Positions 10,206 through 20,055 are shown, counted from the stretch's first letter. The stretch is 64,000 nucleotides of DNA from Pyrinomonadaceae bacterium (GCA_019186825.1 JABARP010000010.1:173037-237036), one strand, 5' to 3'. The notes: a model not told the origin generated them from the letters alone. Translations and numbers: made by a program.

Positions 10206-10751
10206 ATGGAGGGAGTAAAGCTCACGATCGCGATCATAATCGCCGTCGTTCTGCAGTGGACGCTGCGGAACGTCGCCGATTTCTTTATGTTCGTGGACTT
10301 TCCACTCATCATCGTCGTATATGCCGCGCTGCAGCGAAATTCGATCAGAGCGTTGCTGTTTGCGACCATCTCGGGAGTTGCGGTCGATGCCTTGAGCGGC
10401 GGGCTTTTGGGGGCGAGCGGATTTACGATGACGGTGATCGCGTTCATAGTGGCCGAGATCGCAAGGCGCGTTTACCTGGACAACTTGCTCCTTCGAATTC
10501 CCGTCATAGCCGGTGCGAGCATTTTGAGCAGTCTTCTCTATTTTGGGATACACAAGCTGTTCGGGCAGGAACCGGCGGGTTCGCTCGTGTTCATCGGCGC
10601 CTATTCGCTGATCGGCACGATGATCGGCGGAACGCTCATCTTTCTGCTACTGGATGCGATCTCGGCAGGGAAACTTAAACCCAGAAAGCGAGAGATGTTC
10701 GCTCAGCGTAGGCAAACAAGGCGGCGCAACCCGATCCGGCTTACGAAATAG
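10206..10751 (+). CDS. mreD: rod-shape determining protein MreD
   Basis: 181-aa hydrophobic protein with about five membrane helices and the family feature PLIIVVYAAL near residue 36 followed by a Gly-rich segment (SGVAVDALSGGLLGASGF). Inner-membrane component of the elongasome. The ATG abuts the mreC stop with no gap, so translation is likely coupled. The C-terminus is basic (RRQTRRRNPIRLTK). Confidence 0.9.
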   Translation: MEGVKLTIAIIIAVVLQWTLRNVADFFMFVDFPLIIVVYAALQRNSIRALLFATISGVAVDALSGGLLGASGFTMTVIAFIVAEIARRVYLDNLLLRIPVIAGASILSSLLYFGIHKLFGQEPAGSLVFIGAYSLIGTMIGGTLIFLLLDAISAGKLKPRKREMFAQRRQTRRRNPIRLTK

Positions 10752-10763
10752 GAGCGGTATTCG

Positions 10764-12656
10764 ATGAAGATCTACGATCACGTCCAGAATCTAGGTGCCA
10801 GGGTCGGAGCGATCCAGGTGATCGCGTTCGTTCTTCTCGCGGTGTTGGGTGCCCGTCTCTACTATCTTCAGGTCGTTAAAGGCGAATATTACAGTGACCG
10901 GGCTGAAAATCAGCGGATTCGCCTGATCCCGATCCCGGCTCCGCGAGGCGCGATCTTTGATCGAAAAGGGCGCATTCTCGTTGATTCGCGGCCGATCTAC
11001 AACGTCGTCATCTCGAACGACGGTTTGAAGCAAGCTGCTGGCCCGGACAAGGTCGTTGATTACTCGCAAGGCTTGAGCCTCGAACCACAGTTCGTGACCG
11101 AAAGGCTTTCAGTCCTTAAGAAACAGAACGAATTCGAATCGCTTGTTCTAAAAGAGAACGCAACTATCGAGGATATTGCCTGGGTCGAAGCGCATTCGCT
11201 CGAATTTCCGGAGCTGCGTGTTGAGCTTCAGCCGCAGCGGCACTATCCGCTCGGGACGACGCTTGCGCACGTACTCGGTTACGTTGGCGAGATCAGCCCG
11301 AAACAGCTTGAGTCCGATGCCTACAAGGATAAGGGCTTTCGCCCGGGCGACATTATCGGCAAAGGCGGCCTTGAACAATATTATGATGAATTCCTGAGAG
11401 GTAGGCCGGGCTATAAAAAGGTCATCGTTGACAGCCGCGGGCGTGTACAGAGCGAGCTTGAGACCGTGCCTCCGCAATCCGGCCAGGACCTTGTGACGAC
11501 GATCGATCTCGACCTGCAGATGACGGCCGAGGACCAGCTCGCAAAGTCCTCGACAAAACGTGGCGTTGTCATAGCGATGGATCCGAACAATGGCGAGATC
11601 CTTGCGATGGCGTCGGCCCCGTCATTTGACCCGAATATCTTTGTCAAAGGGGCTTCAACCCCTGAGGGCCGAAAACAGATCGCCGAATATTGGAAGGACG
11701 AGACGCGTCCGCTCTTGAATCGTGCGATCCAGGGACGCTATCCGCCCGGCTCGACCTGGAAGATCCCCGAATCCGTCGGAGCCTTGCAGGAAGGTGCGAT
11801 CACCGTCGCGCATTCGAACATGCTCTGCGGCGGCGGTATCACGATCGGCAACAAGCTTACCCGCTGCATGGGCAACCACGGCAGCCCGCCGCTTGATACG
11901 GCGATAACGCGTTCTTGCGACGGATATTACTATCGCCTAGGCCTGAAGATGGGCATCGAGGGCATCATCAAGATGGTCGAGACCTTCGGCTTCGACAAGC
12001 GGTCGGGTATCGACCTGCCGAATGAGAAAGTGCCGCAGACGCCGAAGACCTGGATGAAATACGTGATAAAGCACGAGGGCAAATGGAGCGATATTCGCAC
12101 CGTTTACGCCTCGATCGGCCAGGACACGGTCGTTGTTACGCCGATCTCGATGCTGCGCGCGGTATCGAGTGTGGGAATGCGCGGGAAAGAGTATATTCCG
12201 CATTTCCTCAAAGAATTCAAGCCGATCGCTGCCGTCGGTGAAGAGGGCGATCCGAATTACATTCCGGCACGACCGGGATTTACATTCCAGCATCCCGAAC
12301 CGACCATTATCGAGCTTCAGCCGGCACAATGGGACCTTGTGCTTAAGGGCATGTGGGGCGTGGTAAATGCGGGCGGTACGGCGGGTTCAATACGCATTCC
12401 TGGCTTTGATATTGCCGGCAAGACGGGCACGGCTCAGGTCGCAGAGGTCGGTAAAGATACGGGCAAGAACAAGGACCACTCATGGTTTGTCAGCTTCGCA
12501 CCGGCATATAAGCCTGAGATGAGCGTGATCGCCCTCATCGAAAATTCAGGCTTTGGTGCCGCCAACGCCGCACCGGCAGTAAAGGCGATGTACGAATCCT
12601 ATCTCTCGCGTAGAGATGGCGGGCAGCCTGCCACCCAGGAGGTGGCCGCCCGCTGA
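10764..12656 (+). CDS. mrdA: penicillin-binding protein 2 (elongation transpeptidase)
   Basis: 630 aa class B PBP. One N-terminal membrane helix (about 18-34), dimerisation domain with RGAIFDRKGRILVDSRPIYN, and a transpeptidase domain with the active-site serine in PPGSTWK, the SCD motif in TRSCDGYYYRLG, and KTGTAQV. Cross-links peptidoglycan in the periplasm with RodA as glycosyltransferase partner. It starts 12 bases after mreD and ends 7 bases before rodA. Confidence 0.96.
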   Translation: MKIYDHVQNLGARVGAIQVIAFVLLAVLGARLYYLQVVKGEYYSDRAENQRIRLIPIPAPRGAIFDRKGRILVDSRPIYNVVISNDGLKQAAGPDKVVDYSQGLSLEPQFVTERLSVLKKQNEFESLVLKENATIEDIAWVEAHSLEFPELRVELQPQRHYPLGTTLAHVLGYVGEISPKQLESDAYKDKGFRPGDIIGKGGLEQYYDEFLRGRPGYKKVIVDSRGRVQSELETVPPQSGQDLVTTIDLDLQMTAEDQLAKSSTKRGVVIAMDPNNGEILAMASAPSFDPNIFVKGASTPEGRKQIAEYWKDETRPLLNRAIQGRYPPGSTWKIPESVGALQEGAITVAHSNMLCGGGITIGNKLTRCMGNHGSPPLDTAITRSCDGYYYRLGLKMGIEGIIKMVETFGFDKRSGIDLPNEKVPQTPKTWMKYVIKHEGKWSDIRTVYASIGQDTVVVTPISMLRAVSSVGMRGKEYIPHFLKEFKPIAAVGEEGDPNYIPARPGFTFQHPEPTIIELQPAQWDLVLKGMWGVVNAGGTAGSIRIPGFDIAGKTGTAQVAEVGKDTGKNKDHSWFVSFAPAYKPEMSVIALIENSGFGAANAAPAVKAMYESYLSRRDGGQPATQEVAAR

Positions 12657-12663
12657 GGTTCTA

Positions 12664-13779
12664 ATGGTCGCCCTTACTGAACGCGGATTACGAGATTTTG
12701 ACTGGCAGACGGCGGTTCTCGCCATTCTGATCTCGTTCTTTGGCGTCTGGCAGATCCACAACGCAGTTCCATCGGAAAATTATTGGTCAAAGCAGATCTT
12801 CGGGATCGTGATCGCTTTCATCGCATTTGTTGTTGTCGCCTTCACGGATTACCGACGCCTGATCGATGCAGCCCCGATCTTTTATGTCGGCGGCCTCATT
12901 CTTTTGATCCTCGTGCTCACGCCGCTTGGAGTCGTTATTAACGGACAAAAGGCATGGGTCAGGCTGCCGCTTGTCGGGCAGTTCCAACCTTCGGAGTTCG
13001 TAAAGATCCCGACCGTCCTGATGCTCGCGAAATATTTTGGTGCCAGGAAATCCGGTATTTTGACGCTGCGCGAGGCATTGGTCGGCGGAGCGATATTCGC
13101 GGGCCCGCTCGCCCTGATAATGCTCGAACCCGATGCGGGTCAGGCGATAACATATATGCCGATCCTCGCTGCGATGCTCTTTTTATCAGGCATCAAGATC
13201 CGCTATGTTGTCATCGGAACTGTATTGGCGGCGGTCATGGTGCCGACGGCGTATATCGTCGGTGTAAAGACCGGAAAGATAAAGCGTTATCAGCAGGAAC
13301 GGATACTCGCGATCATCGATCCCGACCGTGTCGACCCGCGTGGTTATGGCTATCATACGATCCAGTCCGTAATTACCGTTGGCAAAGGCGGCATCTCCGG
13401 GATCAAAGGCGATCCTGAGACGTCGCAGAGCGTGTTGAAATTCCTGCCGGAGCCGCAGACGGACTTTATTTTCGCGGTAACTGCTGAAAATACAGGCTTT
13501 ATCGGGTGCGTCTCGCTCCTGCTGGCTTATGCCCTGCTGTTATCGAGGATGATAGCGAGCGCAAGACAAGCTTCTGACCGAGCGGGAATGCTTGTTATAA
13601 TGTCGATCGTCTGCGGTTTGGCGTTCCAGATATTCATGAATGTCGGAATGGCCCTTGGATTTCTCCCTGTTATCGGTGTACCGCTCCCGCTGATGAGCGC
13701 CGGGCTGTCGGCGATCCTCTCAACGTTCATAGCGATCGGATTCGTTGTGAGTGTGCGTATGAGGCGGTTCGTTAACTAA
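12664..13779 (+). CDS. rodA: peptidoglycan glycosyltransferase RodA (SEDS family)
   Basis: 371 aa with ten or so membrane helices. SEDS signatures are present: LMLEPDAGQAITYMPI and, in the large loop, FLPEPQTDFIFAVTAENTGF. Polymerises lipid II together with PBP2. The ATG at 12664 is chosen because GAGG lies 6 bases upstream and the protein then starts MVALTERG; the frame is open 16 codons further up but that would overlap mrdA extensively. Confidence 0.95.
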   Translation: MVALTERGLRDFDWQTAVLAILISFFGVWQIHNAVPSENYWSKQIFGIVIAFIAFVVVAFTDYRRLIDAAPIFYVGGLILLILVLTPLGVVINGQKAWVRLPLVGQFQPSEFVKIPTVLMLAKYFGARKSGILTLREALVGGAIFAGPLALIMLEPDAGQAITYMPILAAMLFLSGIKIRYVVIGTVLAAVMVPTAYIVGVKTGKIKRYQQERILAIIDPDRVDPRGYGYHTIQSVITVGKGGISGIKGDPETSQSVLKFLPEPQTDFIFAVTAENTGFIGCVSLLLAYALLLSRMIASARQASDRAGMLVIMSIVCGLAFQIFMNVGMALGFLPVIGVPLPLMSAGLSAILSTFIAIGFVVSVRMRRFVN

Positions 13780-13788
13780 GAGGTTTTT

Positions 13789-16341
13789 ATGGCGAAAGAA
13801 GTTAGTACGATCGTTGAAAGCAAGACCGCACCGCGTCGGAAGATGAGCGGTGTCTCGATGTTCATTACCGCGTTGATGCTTGCCTTATCGGCAGGCGGCC
13901 TGACAGGCGTTCTTGCTTCGTACTATCTGAATAACTCGAGTTATACGGTCGCGGTTTCGGCGCTTGCGACCTACCGCCCGCCGCAGGTTACGACGATCTA
14001 CGCTGACGACGGGGAAACGATCCTGGCAGAATTTGCAATCGAGAAACGCATTCCCGTCAAGATCCAGGACGTTCCGGATCGCGTGACGGATGCACTGCTT
14101 GCGATCGAAGACTATCGCTTTCGAGATCATATCGGCATCGATCCGTACCGCATTCTCGGTGCAGTTTTTAAGAACGTGACCACCGGCAGTACGGAAGGCG
14201 CTTCGACGATCACGCAACAGCTTGCAAAGAATCTTTTCCTCTACAAGGACCAGACCTATACACGAAAGGTCAACGAATGGGCAGTGGCTCTGCAGATCGA
14301 GAGGCTCTATACGAAAGACCAGATCCTCGAGATGTATATGAATTACGTGTTCCTGGGCGCCGGTGCTTATGGGTTCGAGGCCGGTGCCGAAACGTATTTC
14401 GGAAAGCATCTGAAGGATCTGAATCTCGAAGAGGCCGCCCTTCTTGCGGCGATACCGAAATCGCCCGAATATTCTCCGACCCGCAACCGCGAAAAGGCGA
14501 AGATACGCCGCGATCTTGTCCTTGACCAGATGGCCAAGTATTTCCCTGACAAGTATTCGCAGGCAGAGGTTGACGCGGCAAAAGCGATGCCGATCAAGCT
14601 CGCCGATACCGCTTACTATCAGTCTTTGCCGAAATCGACCGCGTGGGACTATCCGGTCGAGGAGATCCGAAAGTATCTTGAACAAAAATACACGACCCGC
14701 GTTGCACAAGGCGGACTAAAGGTCTATACGACGATCAATGTCGCTGCTCAGAAAGAAGCGACTAAGGCGATACGCGAAGGCCTGCGCAACTACGATCGCG
14801 GTCAGCGTTGGCGTTCGGACTATAAGAACATCCTTGTCGATGACAACGACCAACCACTCTTTACCGATCAAAAGGAGATCGATAAGGCGCTCGCTTCGTA
14901 CAAACATCCGGATTGGTACGGCGATCAATACGAAGTCGGAGAATACATCAAAGGACTTGTTGTAAAGGCCAACCCGAGTGCGGACCAAGTTGGCGTTCGC
15001 TTTGGGATGTACAAGGCGATCGTTGGGCCCGGAGATATGGGCCGCAGCGGAAAGCGTCCGGTTGCAGAACTCAAACCCGGTTACCTGGCAGAATTCGAGA
15101 TCAAGAAAGTTGACGACGAAAAGAAGACGCTCGAGGTCGAGCTGGAACAGGTGCCGGAGGTTCAGGCGGCCATCGTTTGCATAAATTCACATACGGGCGA
15201 GATCGTTGCGGAGGTTGGCGGTTACGATTTCCATACGAACAAATTCAACAACGCGACCCAGGGACTGCGGCAGACGGGCTCGTCCTATAAGCCGTTCATT
15301 TATACGGCGGCGGTTGAGGACGGAATGACGCCGGATATGACCGTTAGCGGTGCGCCGATCAAACGCGGCGGCTGGTCGCCGCATAATTACGATGGCAGCC
15401 TCAGCCACCCGAATGTCCCGATGAAGATCGCTCTCGCGAAATCTTACAATATCGCGGCGGTTCACCTGCTCGAACAGGTCGGTATACAGGCGGGTGCGCA
15501 AATGGTGCGGCGGTTCGGTATCACGAATCCAATGGCGCCGAGCCTTCCATCGGCTCTCGGAGCGAGCGAGGCTTCGCTGCTTGAAATGACTTCGGCATAC
15601 TCGACGTTCCCGAATAAGGGTGTGCGCATCTCGCCGCATCTTATCCGGAAGGTCTATAACCGTGACGGCGCTCTCCTCGAAGAATTTGATGGCGCAAGTT
15701 CGCGAGTAACGAGCGAATACGTGGCCTTGACGATGGTGCAGATGATGCGCGGCGTAACTGCCGGCGGCGGTACCGCTCCGGGAGCAAGTGCCGCGGGACA
15801 GCAGCTTGCGGGCAAGACCGGAACCGTTAACGACCACACGGACGTGTGGTTCATCGGATACACACCGACCTACGTTACCGGCGTCTGGATGGGCAATCCG
15901 CTCAAGAAGACGAATCTCGGCAATAGTATGACCGGCGGCCACGGAGCCTTGCCGTATTTCAACGCCTTTATGAATCAGTTCATGAAGGGTAAGCCGAGAG
16001 ATACGTTCCCGGCCGCACCTCCGATGCCGGCCGATATCAAGTCTCTGATGGAGCGTAATAAACGCGAAGAGCTTGAGAAGCTGCAGGAGGCTGATATCGC
16101 AGGTAAGAAGACGGGGATCGAGTTTACGCCCGGCACTAAGATCGAGGACGATCCCGCGCTGCTTCCGAAGGAGAATAACGCCGGAGACACGCCTCCTGCC
16201 GGTGACGGTAAGCCCGACAAACCACCTGCAGGCGATGAGCCGCCGAAAAAACCGGAAGTAAAACAGCCGGCGAAACCCGAAGGCCCGCCGGCTGAGAAGA
16301 ATTCGCCGCCTAAACGAAAGGGGAAGAAGGGCGACGGTTAG
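13789..16341 (+). CDS. class A penicillin-binding protein (PBP1A type)
   Basis: 850 aa. One membrane helix (about 21-43), GT51 glycosyltransferase with the catalytic Glu in EDYRFRDHIGID and GASTITQQLAKNLF, an intervening OB-like region, and the transpeptidase with GSSYKPF (active-site Ser), SYN and GKTGTVNDHTD. Makes and cross-links glycan strands. The last ~90 residues are a Pro/Lys/Glu-rich disordered tail. Nine bases after rodA, so the bifunctional synthase appears to be in the same transcript as the elongasome. It converges with the next gene, overlapping by 4 bases. Confidence 0.93.
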   Translation: MAKEVSTIVESKTAPRRKMSGVSMFITALMLALSAGGLTGVLASYYLNNSSYTVAVSALATYRPPQVTTIYADDGETILAEFAIEKRIPVKIQDVPDRVTDALLAIEDYRFRDHIGIDPYRILGAVFKNVTTGSTEGASTITQQLAKNLFLYKDQTYTRKVNEWAVALQIERLYTKDQILEMYMNYVFLGAGAYGFEAGAETYFGKHLKDLNLEEAALLAAIPKSPEYSPTRNREKAKIRRDLVLDQMAKYFPDKYSQAEVDAAKAMPIKLADTAYYQSLPKSTAWDYPVEEIRKYLEQKYTTRVAQGGLKVYTTINVAAQKEATKAIREGLRNYDRGQRWRSDYKNILVDDNDQPLFTDQKEIDKALASYKHPDWYGDQYEVGEYIKGLVVKANPSADQVGVRFGMYKAIVGPGDMGRSGKRPVAELKPGYLAEFEIKKVDDEKKTLEVELEQVPEVQAAIVCINSHTGEIVAEVGGYDFHTNKFNNATQGLRQTGSSYKPFIYTAAVEDGMTPDMTVSGAPIKRGGWSPHNYDGSLSHPNVPMKIALAKSYNIAAVHLLEQVGIQAGAQMVRRFGITNPMAPSLPSALGASEASLLEMTSAYSTFPNKGVRISPHLIRKVYNRDGALLEEFDGASSRVTSEYVALTMVQMMRGVTAGGGTAPGASAAGQQLAGKTGTVNDHTDVWFIGYTPTYVTGVWMGNPLKKTNLGNSMTGGHGALPYFNAFMNQFMKGKPRDTFPAAPPMPADIKSLMERNKREELEKLQEADIAGKKTGIEFTPGTKIEDDPALLPKENNAGDTPPAGDGKPDKPPAGDEPPKKPEVKQPAKPEGPPAEKNSPPKRKGKKGDG

Positions 16342-17075
16342 TCGCCGCAGAAAAGGCCGAGATAATAGGGCAGCATTCGGCGCCACCAGACCCAGTCGTG
16401 GTTAACGTCGTAGCCCCAAACGTCGAGCCTGTGCGGTATTCCTTTCGAATGAAGCAGGGCCGAGAATTCGCGGCTCCGATCCGGAGCCTCGAATGATCCC
16501 TGTCCCGTAACGATGACGATCGAATCAGCTTTTTGCAGCCGCGGAAGGTGATAGTCGTCATTCAGTTCCTTCAAATAGGCCGCAGGGTTGTTGAAATAGA
16601 CGTTGTCGTCGAAATAATTCTCGAGATAATTGTAAATATCGTAGCTCCCGCTCATCGCGATCGTCCCGCGGAATTGGTCCGAATGCTTGAAGTACGTATT
16701 CGCGGCAAGAAATGCACCAAGCGACGCTCCGGTTGTCAGAGGGCGTGCGTCCGGGCCGCATTCGTTGCGGATCAGCGGAAGGACCTCCTCCATAATGTAG
16801 CGGTCATAGCGGGCGAGCATTTCGACCTTCCACGAGGGCGAGCTTTCGCGGTTCAATAGGCTGTATTTGTTGACGGAATTGATCGAATAGGCGCGGATCT
16901 TGCCGGCCTCGATAAACTCTTTTATCGAATCTACGAGATAAAAACGCTCGTATTCTAGATAGTCGGCCGCTGCCGTCGGAAACATCAAAAGCGGATAACC
17001 GGCGTGCCCATAGGCGACAAGGGGCATCTCCATCCCCAAATTGTGGCTATACCACGAAGTAATTTCGCGTCGCAT
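16338..17075 (-). CDS. putative esterase (alpha/beta hydrolase, esterase D-like)
   Basis: 245 aa, no signal peptide. Serine-hydrolase nucleophile elbow in TTGASLGAFLAANTYF, with a likely catalytic His near the C-terminus (GYDVNHDWVWWRRMLPYYL). Related to putative esterases of the PF00756 type that act on acyl or cinnamoyl esters. I take ATG at 17075 (MRREITSWYS) rather than a TTG six codons upstream; a GGAG is about 12 bases before the ATG. A terminator for the upstream lipoprotein gene lies just before it. Substrate unknown. Confidence 0.75.
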   Translation of the reverse strand: MRREITSWYSHNLGMEMPLVAYGHAGYPLLMFPTAAADYLEYERFYLVDSIKEFIEAGKIRAYSINSVNKYSLLNRESSPSWKVEMLARYDRYIMEEVLPLIRNECGPDARPLTTGASLGAFLAANTYFKHSDQFRGTIAMSGSYDIYNYLENYFDDNVYFNNPAAYLKELNDDYHLPRLQKADSIVIVTGQGSFEAPDRSREFSALLHSKGIPHRLDVWGYDVNHDWVWWRRMLPYYLGLFCGD

Positions 17076-17090
17076 AGTAAAAGTCTGCTC

Positions 17091-17128
17091 CAAAAAAGAA
17101 GAGGTCTTCAGCTGATACTGAAAACCTC
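17091..17128 (-). terminator. rho-independent terminator of the lipoprotein gene
   Basis: Read on the minus strand: an 11-base stem with one mismatch (17118-17128 with 17101-17111), 6-base loop, then TTCTTTTTTGG. It stands only ~15 bases before the esterase ATG, so the esterase needs its own start or depends on read-through. Confidence 0.75.
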
Positions 17129-17165
17129 AATTCTACATCTAAAGTGCCGTTTCCTAAAGCCGATC

Positions 17166-18101
17166 CTATTTGGTAACCGTGATCTCGCGGGTGGTTGAAT
17201 TGTACCCGCCGTTCTCGATCACCTTACCGTTGCGGTCCTGCAGCTCGAGCTTTATCGTGTGCTTGCCCGGCGCAAGGCCATTTAGCCATATCGGATCCCA
17301 GCGGTTGAGCTGTCCCATTTCCTTGCCGTCCACCCAATACTTGACGTGGCACGGACACGGGTCAACGCCGACGACCCTGCCTGCGGGTGTAAGGTCGGTG
17401 TTGGAGATCCAGAAATCGAGCATTATGTTCTCGGCATCTGCGCCTTTGTACTCGCCTTTAGGCCGACTGTAGGTAAGGAGCGGTTTCTTTGGATCGACCT
17501 TGCCGCCGGAGTCTGCTTCCTTGGCCTCGGGTGAGGCATTTGCCATCGTATTGCCGTCGGCGGTAGTCGTAGGCTTTGAGGTATCGGCTCCGCCATTCTT
17601 AACGGTGAACGAGACCATCTGGAAGGCACCCTCGTTCTTGTAGCTCTCGTGCCACGGGCGTGACGGGAACACGCGGATCGTGTGCGGGCCGTCGGAGACA
17701 TTCTTCAAAGTAAAGGGCTTTGTGATGTCGTAATAGGCCTCGTAAGGCTGATTGTCGAGGATCACATGAATGTGATTTCCGGTATGCGTCGCCTCGTCCA
17801 TCCCGGGCATATAGCCTTTGAGGTCGCCTGAAAGTTCGAGTTTCAGCTCGACCTCAGAGCCGCTAATGACCGAATGATCTTTCGGTTCAATGATCTTTAG
17901 GATCGGCTTTGCGGAATCCTGCTCGCCGCGAGCCTTCATCATTTCCTTGATGTTTTCCGGACGCGACATCGCGGTTACGGTCGTATCCGGTGCGGCGTTG
18001 CCGGCATTTGCCGAATTCGCATTATTTGCCGGCGACGAACCACATGCGGCACCGATCGCCGCGAGAATAAAAGACAATGAGATAAGGACTGTTCGTTTCA
18101 C
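17166..18101 (-). CDS. probable lipoprotein with Ig-like/OB-like segments
   Basis: 311 aa. Signal sequence ending AAIGAAC, a probable lipobox with Cys20, followed by an Asn/Ala/Ser linker typical of lipoproteins. Two beta-rich repeats appear: one around THTGNHIHVILDNQPYEAYY and DGPHTIRVFPSRPWHES, the second around VKYWVDGKEMGQLNRWDPIW and PGKHTIKLELQDRNG, each ending in a PHTI/KHTI strand. It carries a CPC motif (DPCPCHVKYW). Probably anchored in the outer membrane and periplasm-facing. Function unknown. Confidence 0.7.
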   Translation of the reverse strand: MKRTVLISLSFILAAIGAACGSSPANNANSANAGNAAPDTTVTAMSRPENIKEMMKARGEQDSAKPILKIIEPKDHSVISGSEVELKLELSGDLKGYMPGMDEATHTGNHIHVILDNQPYEAYYDITKPFTLKNVSDGPHTIRVFPSRPWHESYKNEGAFQMVSFTVKNGGADTSKPTTTADGNTMANASPEAKEADSGGKVDPKKPLLTYSRPKGEYKGADAENIMLDFWISNTDLTPAGRVVGVDPCPCHVKYWVDGKEMGQLNRWDPIWLNGLAPGKHTIKLELQDRNGKVIENGGYNSTTREITVTK

Positions 18102-18130
18102 AAAAATACCTCCTAGTTAACAAATTCCCG

Positions 18131-18811
18131 TCAGGGCTTCGCAGGTATGGCCGCGACTGTCTCTGACGTCGTATATTCAAAAACCTCGCGAAAGCGATGC
18201 TCGATGCGCTCCTCGACCTCGGAGAGCGTTATATCGCGTCCGAGCAATTCTTCCATTGAGGTTACGGGTTCGCCCTCGCAGGCGATGATCCAGTTGTAAT
18301 AGCTAAGGTCGGTTGAGACGTTAAGGGCAAAGCCGTGCGTCGTCACCCAGCGTTTGATGTGAACGCCGATAGCCGCGACCTTTCCCTGCGAAGTATGCAC
18401 GCCGGTAAGGCCCTCGATGCGGAATGCTTCGATCCCGAAGTCTCCCATCGCGCGGATCAACACTTCTTCAAGGTCGCGGACGTAGCGATGAACGTCTTCG
18501 CGATGCGGTGAAAGTGAAATGATCGGATAGCCGACGACCTGGCCGATGCCATGGTAAGTTACCCGGCCGCCGCGATTCGTCTCGAATACCTCGACGCCTA
18601 ACTTTCGCAGAATTTCCGCGGTTGCGAGCACGCCATCATTCGTTGCACGGCGCCCGATCGTGAAGGTATGCGGGTGTTCCAGAAGGACAAGGTAGTCGCG
18701 CTCACGCTCTGAGATCACCTCCGCCTCAAGACGAGCCTGAAGGTCAAGCGAATCCTTATAGCCAACTCTTCCAAGCTTTAAGACCTCTAAATTCCGACCG
18801 CCCACGTTCAT
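18131..18811 (-). CDS. lipB: lipoyl(octanoyl) transferase LipB
   Basis: 226 aa. Contains the LipB signature RGGRVTYHGIGQVVGYPI, the GKVAAIGVHIKRW segment with the catalytic Lys, and the catalytic Cys in WIIACEGEPVTS. It moves octanoate from acyl carrier protein to lipoyl domains of 2-oxoacid dehydrogenases and the glycine cleavage H protein; LipA then inserts sulfur. lipA is not in the window. The iron-sulfur cluster needed by LipA would come from the SUF system a few kb away. Confidence 0.95.
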   Translation of the reverse strand: MNVGGRNLEVLKLGRVGYKDSLDLQARLEAEVISERERDYLVLLEHPHTFTIGRRATNDGVLATAEILRKLGVEVFETNRGGRVTYHGIGQVVGYPIISLSPHREDVHRYVRDLEEVLIRAMGDFGIEAFRIEGLTGVHTSQGKVAAIGVHIKRWVTTHGFALNVSTDLSYYNWIIACEGEPVTSMEELLGRDITLSEVEERIEHRFREVFEYTTSETVAAIPAKP

Positions 18812-18854
18812 TATGATAAGATTTTCGAACGGCTTTTAACAGGAAGGGAGATCT

Positions 18855-19382
18855 ATGAGGTTTTTTCGGATAGGACTGTTTCTTTTTTTCATCGGGGCGG
18901 CTTTCGCTGCAACGGCGACAGCTCAAAAGACCCGGCCGCGTAAAGCCCAGCCCTCCAAACCGCCGGTTTCGAGGACGGTTGCACCGCTCGATGTTCGGAC
19001 GGCACGCGAAAAGGTCGATATCCAGAGATCGAATACATCGAGATTCATTGATGTCCTTGGGCCGATCGCGCAAGAGATCGAGAACACATCGCAAGAGGCA
19101 AAGCGACGCAACCTTCCTCTTGCCACGGTCGAGCGGAATGAGCAGAATAAGCGGCGTGTGATAGCGGCGATCCGGAACTTGCGAGTCGGTATCGCGACGC
19201 TCGAATCGGATTTTCGAACGAGGTCGAACCTTAGGCGATATCTGCCGACTCTGGAGGGAGTGACCGACCTTGTCGCATCAAGTGAGGATATGGCGTTGGC
19301 CGGGAAGTTCGTCGCGGCAAAGGAACCGCTTCGCGACGTACTAAAGAAACTTACGGATACGCTCAACGTAATGCCGAAGTAG
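18855..19382 (+). CDS. hypothetical secreted alpha-helical protein
   Basis: 175 aa with a signal peptide (MRFFRIGLFLFFIGAAFAATATAQ, cleavage probably after AQ). The mature part is helical and basic, with no motif I recognise. AGGAAGGGAG precedes the ATG. It is divergent from lipB and ends one base before the convergent thioredoxin-like gene. Probably periplasmic; function unknown. Confidence 0.65.
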   Translation: MRFFRIGLFLFFIGAAFAATATAQKTRPRKAQPSKPPVSRTVAPLDVRTAREKVDIQRSNTSRFIDVLGPIAQEIENTSQEAKRRNLPLATVERNEQNKRRVIAAIRNLRVGIATLESDFRTRSNLRRYLPTLEGVTDLVASSEDMALAGKFVAAKEPLRDVLKKLTDTLNVMPK

Positions 19383-19383
19383 T

Positions 19384-20055
19384 TTACGGCTTCTTCAGCG
19401 CTACAGGTTTTTTGGGATCACAAGCCTCGATCGCCGCTGCTGCGGCCGGTTGGGGCTTTTTAGCGTTGTCCTCTGCGGGCAAACCGAGAGCCTTTCGGAT
19501 GTATGCCTCGCCTTCGACCATTATCATCTCGCCGTTGATGACGTCGGCGTTTTTTACCAGCGTATCGCCGTCTTTTGCCAATTTCGCAGGATCGAGAAGT
19601 ATGTACCAGGGCGAACCCGTGTAGCGTTTATCGCCTGTTTCCTTGTGGTATTCAGAGTGTTTTGTCGAACCACGCTGTGCACGGCTTACGGATTCATACA
19701 CCACCGGGAACGTAATACCGAGCGAATCAATGTTCCTCTTCATACTATCGACCGGATCGTATTCGCCGACCCCAACGATCTCAAGCCCCTGCGCCTGATA
19801 CTTCTTGTAGAATGCCTCGAGTTTCGGCGCGTCGAACCGCCAGTTCGGGCACCAGGGAGCAAAATAAACAACGACGACGAGTTTTTTCCCTTTCGAGAGC
19901 TCCCGCAGATCGATCTCTTTTGAAATATCCCGCACGGTCGGGTATTTCCAGTTTTGATACTTTATGTCCCGATTGACGATCGGCGACTGCTCGTTCTGAG
20001 CAAGGACAGGAAAAACGAAGGCGAGCGTAAGTGCGAAGAGGACAATAGACTTCAT
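19384..20055 (-). CDS. exported thioredoxin-like (TlpA/AhpC-type) protein with a single active-site Cys
   Basis: 223 aa with a signal peptide (1-19, cut before QNEQS). The thioredoxin fold is clear in KKLVVVVYFAPWCPNWRFDA and GLEIVGVGEYDP. The active site reads WCPNW: Cys69 is kept but the second Cys of CxxC is Trp72. The only other Cys in the mature chain is near the C-terminus (IEACDP). It therefore cannot be a normal dithiol oxidoreductase; a peroxiredoxin-like or thiol-binding role is possible. Confidence 0.7.
   Translation of the reverse strand: MKSIVLFALTLAFVFPVLAQNEQSPIVNRDIKYQNWKYPTVRDISKEIDLRELSKGKKLVVVVYFAPWCPNWRFDAPKLEAFYKKYQAQGLEIVGVGEYDPVDSMKRNIDSLGITFPVVYESVSRAQRGSTKHSEYHKETGDKRYTGSPWYILLDPAKLAKDGDTLVKNADVINGEMIMVEGEAYIRKALGLPAEDNAKKPQPAAAAAIEACDPKKPVALKKP

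Noticed and set aside
15187..16386. 399-codon minus frame opposite the PBP1A gene
   Set aside because: PBP1A is intact there with active-site motifs; the minus frame is Arg-rich and featureless.
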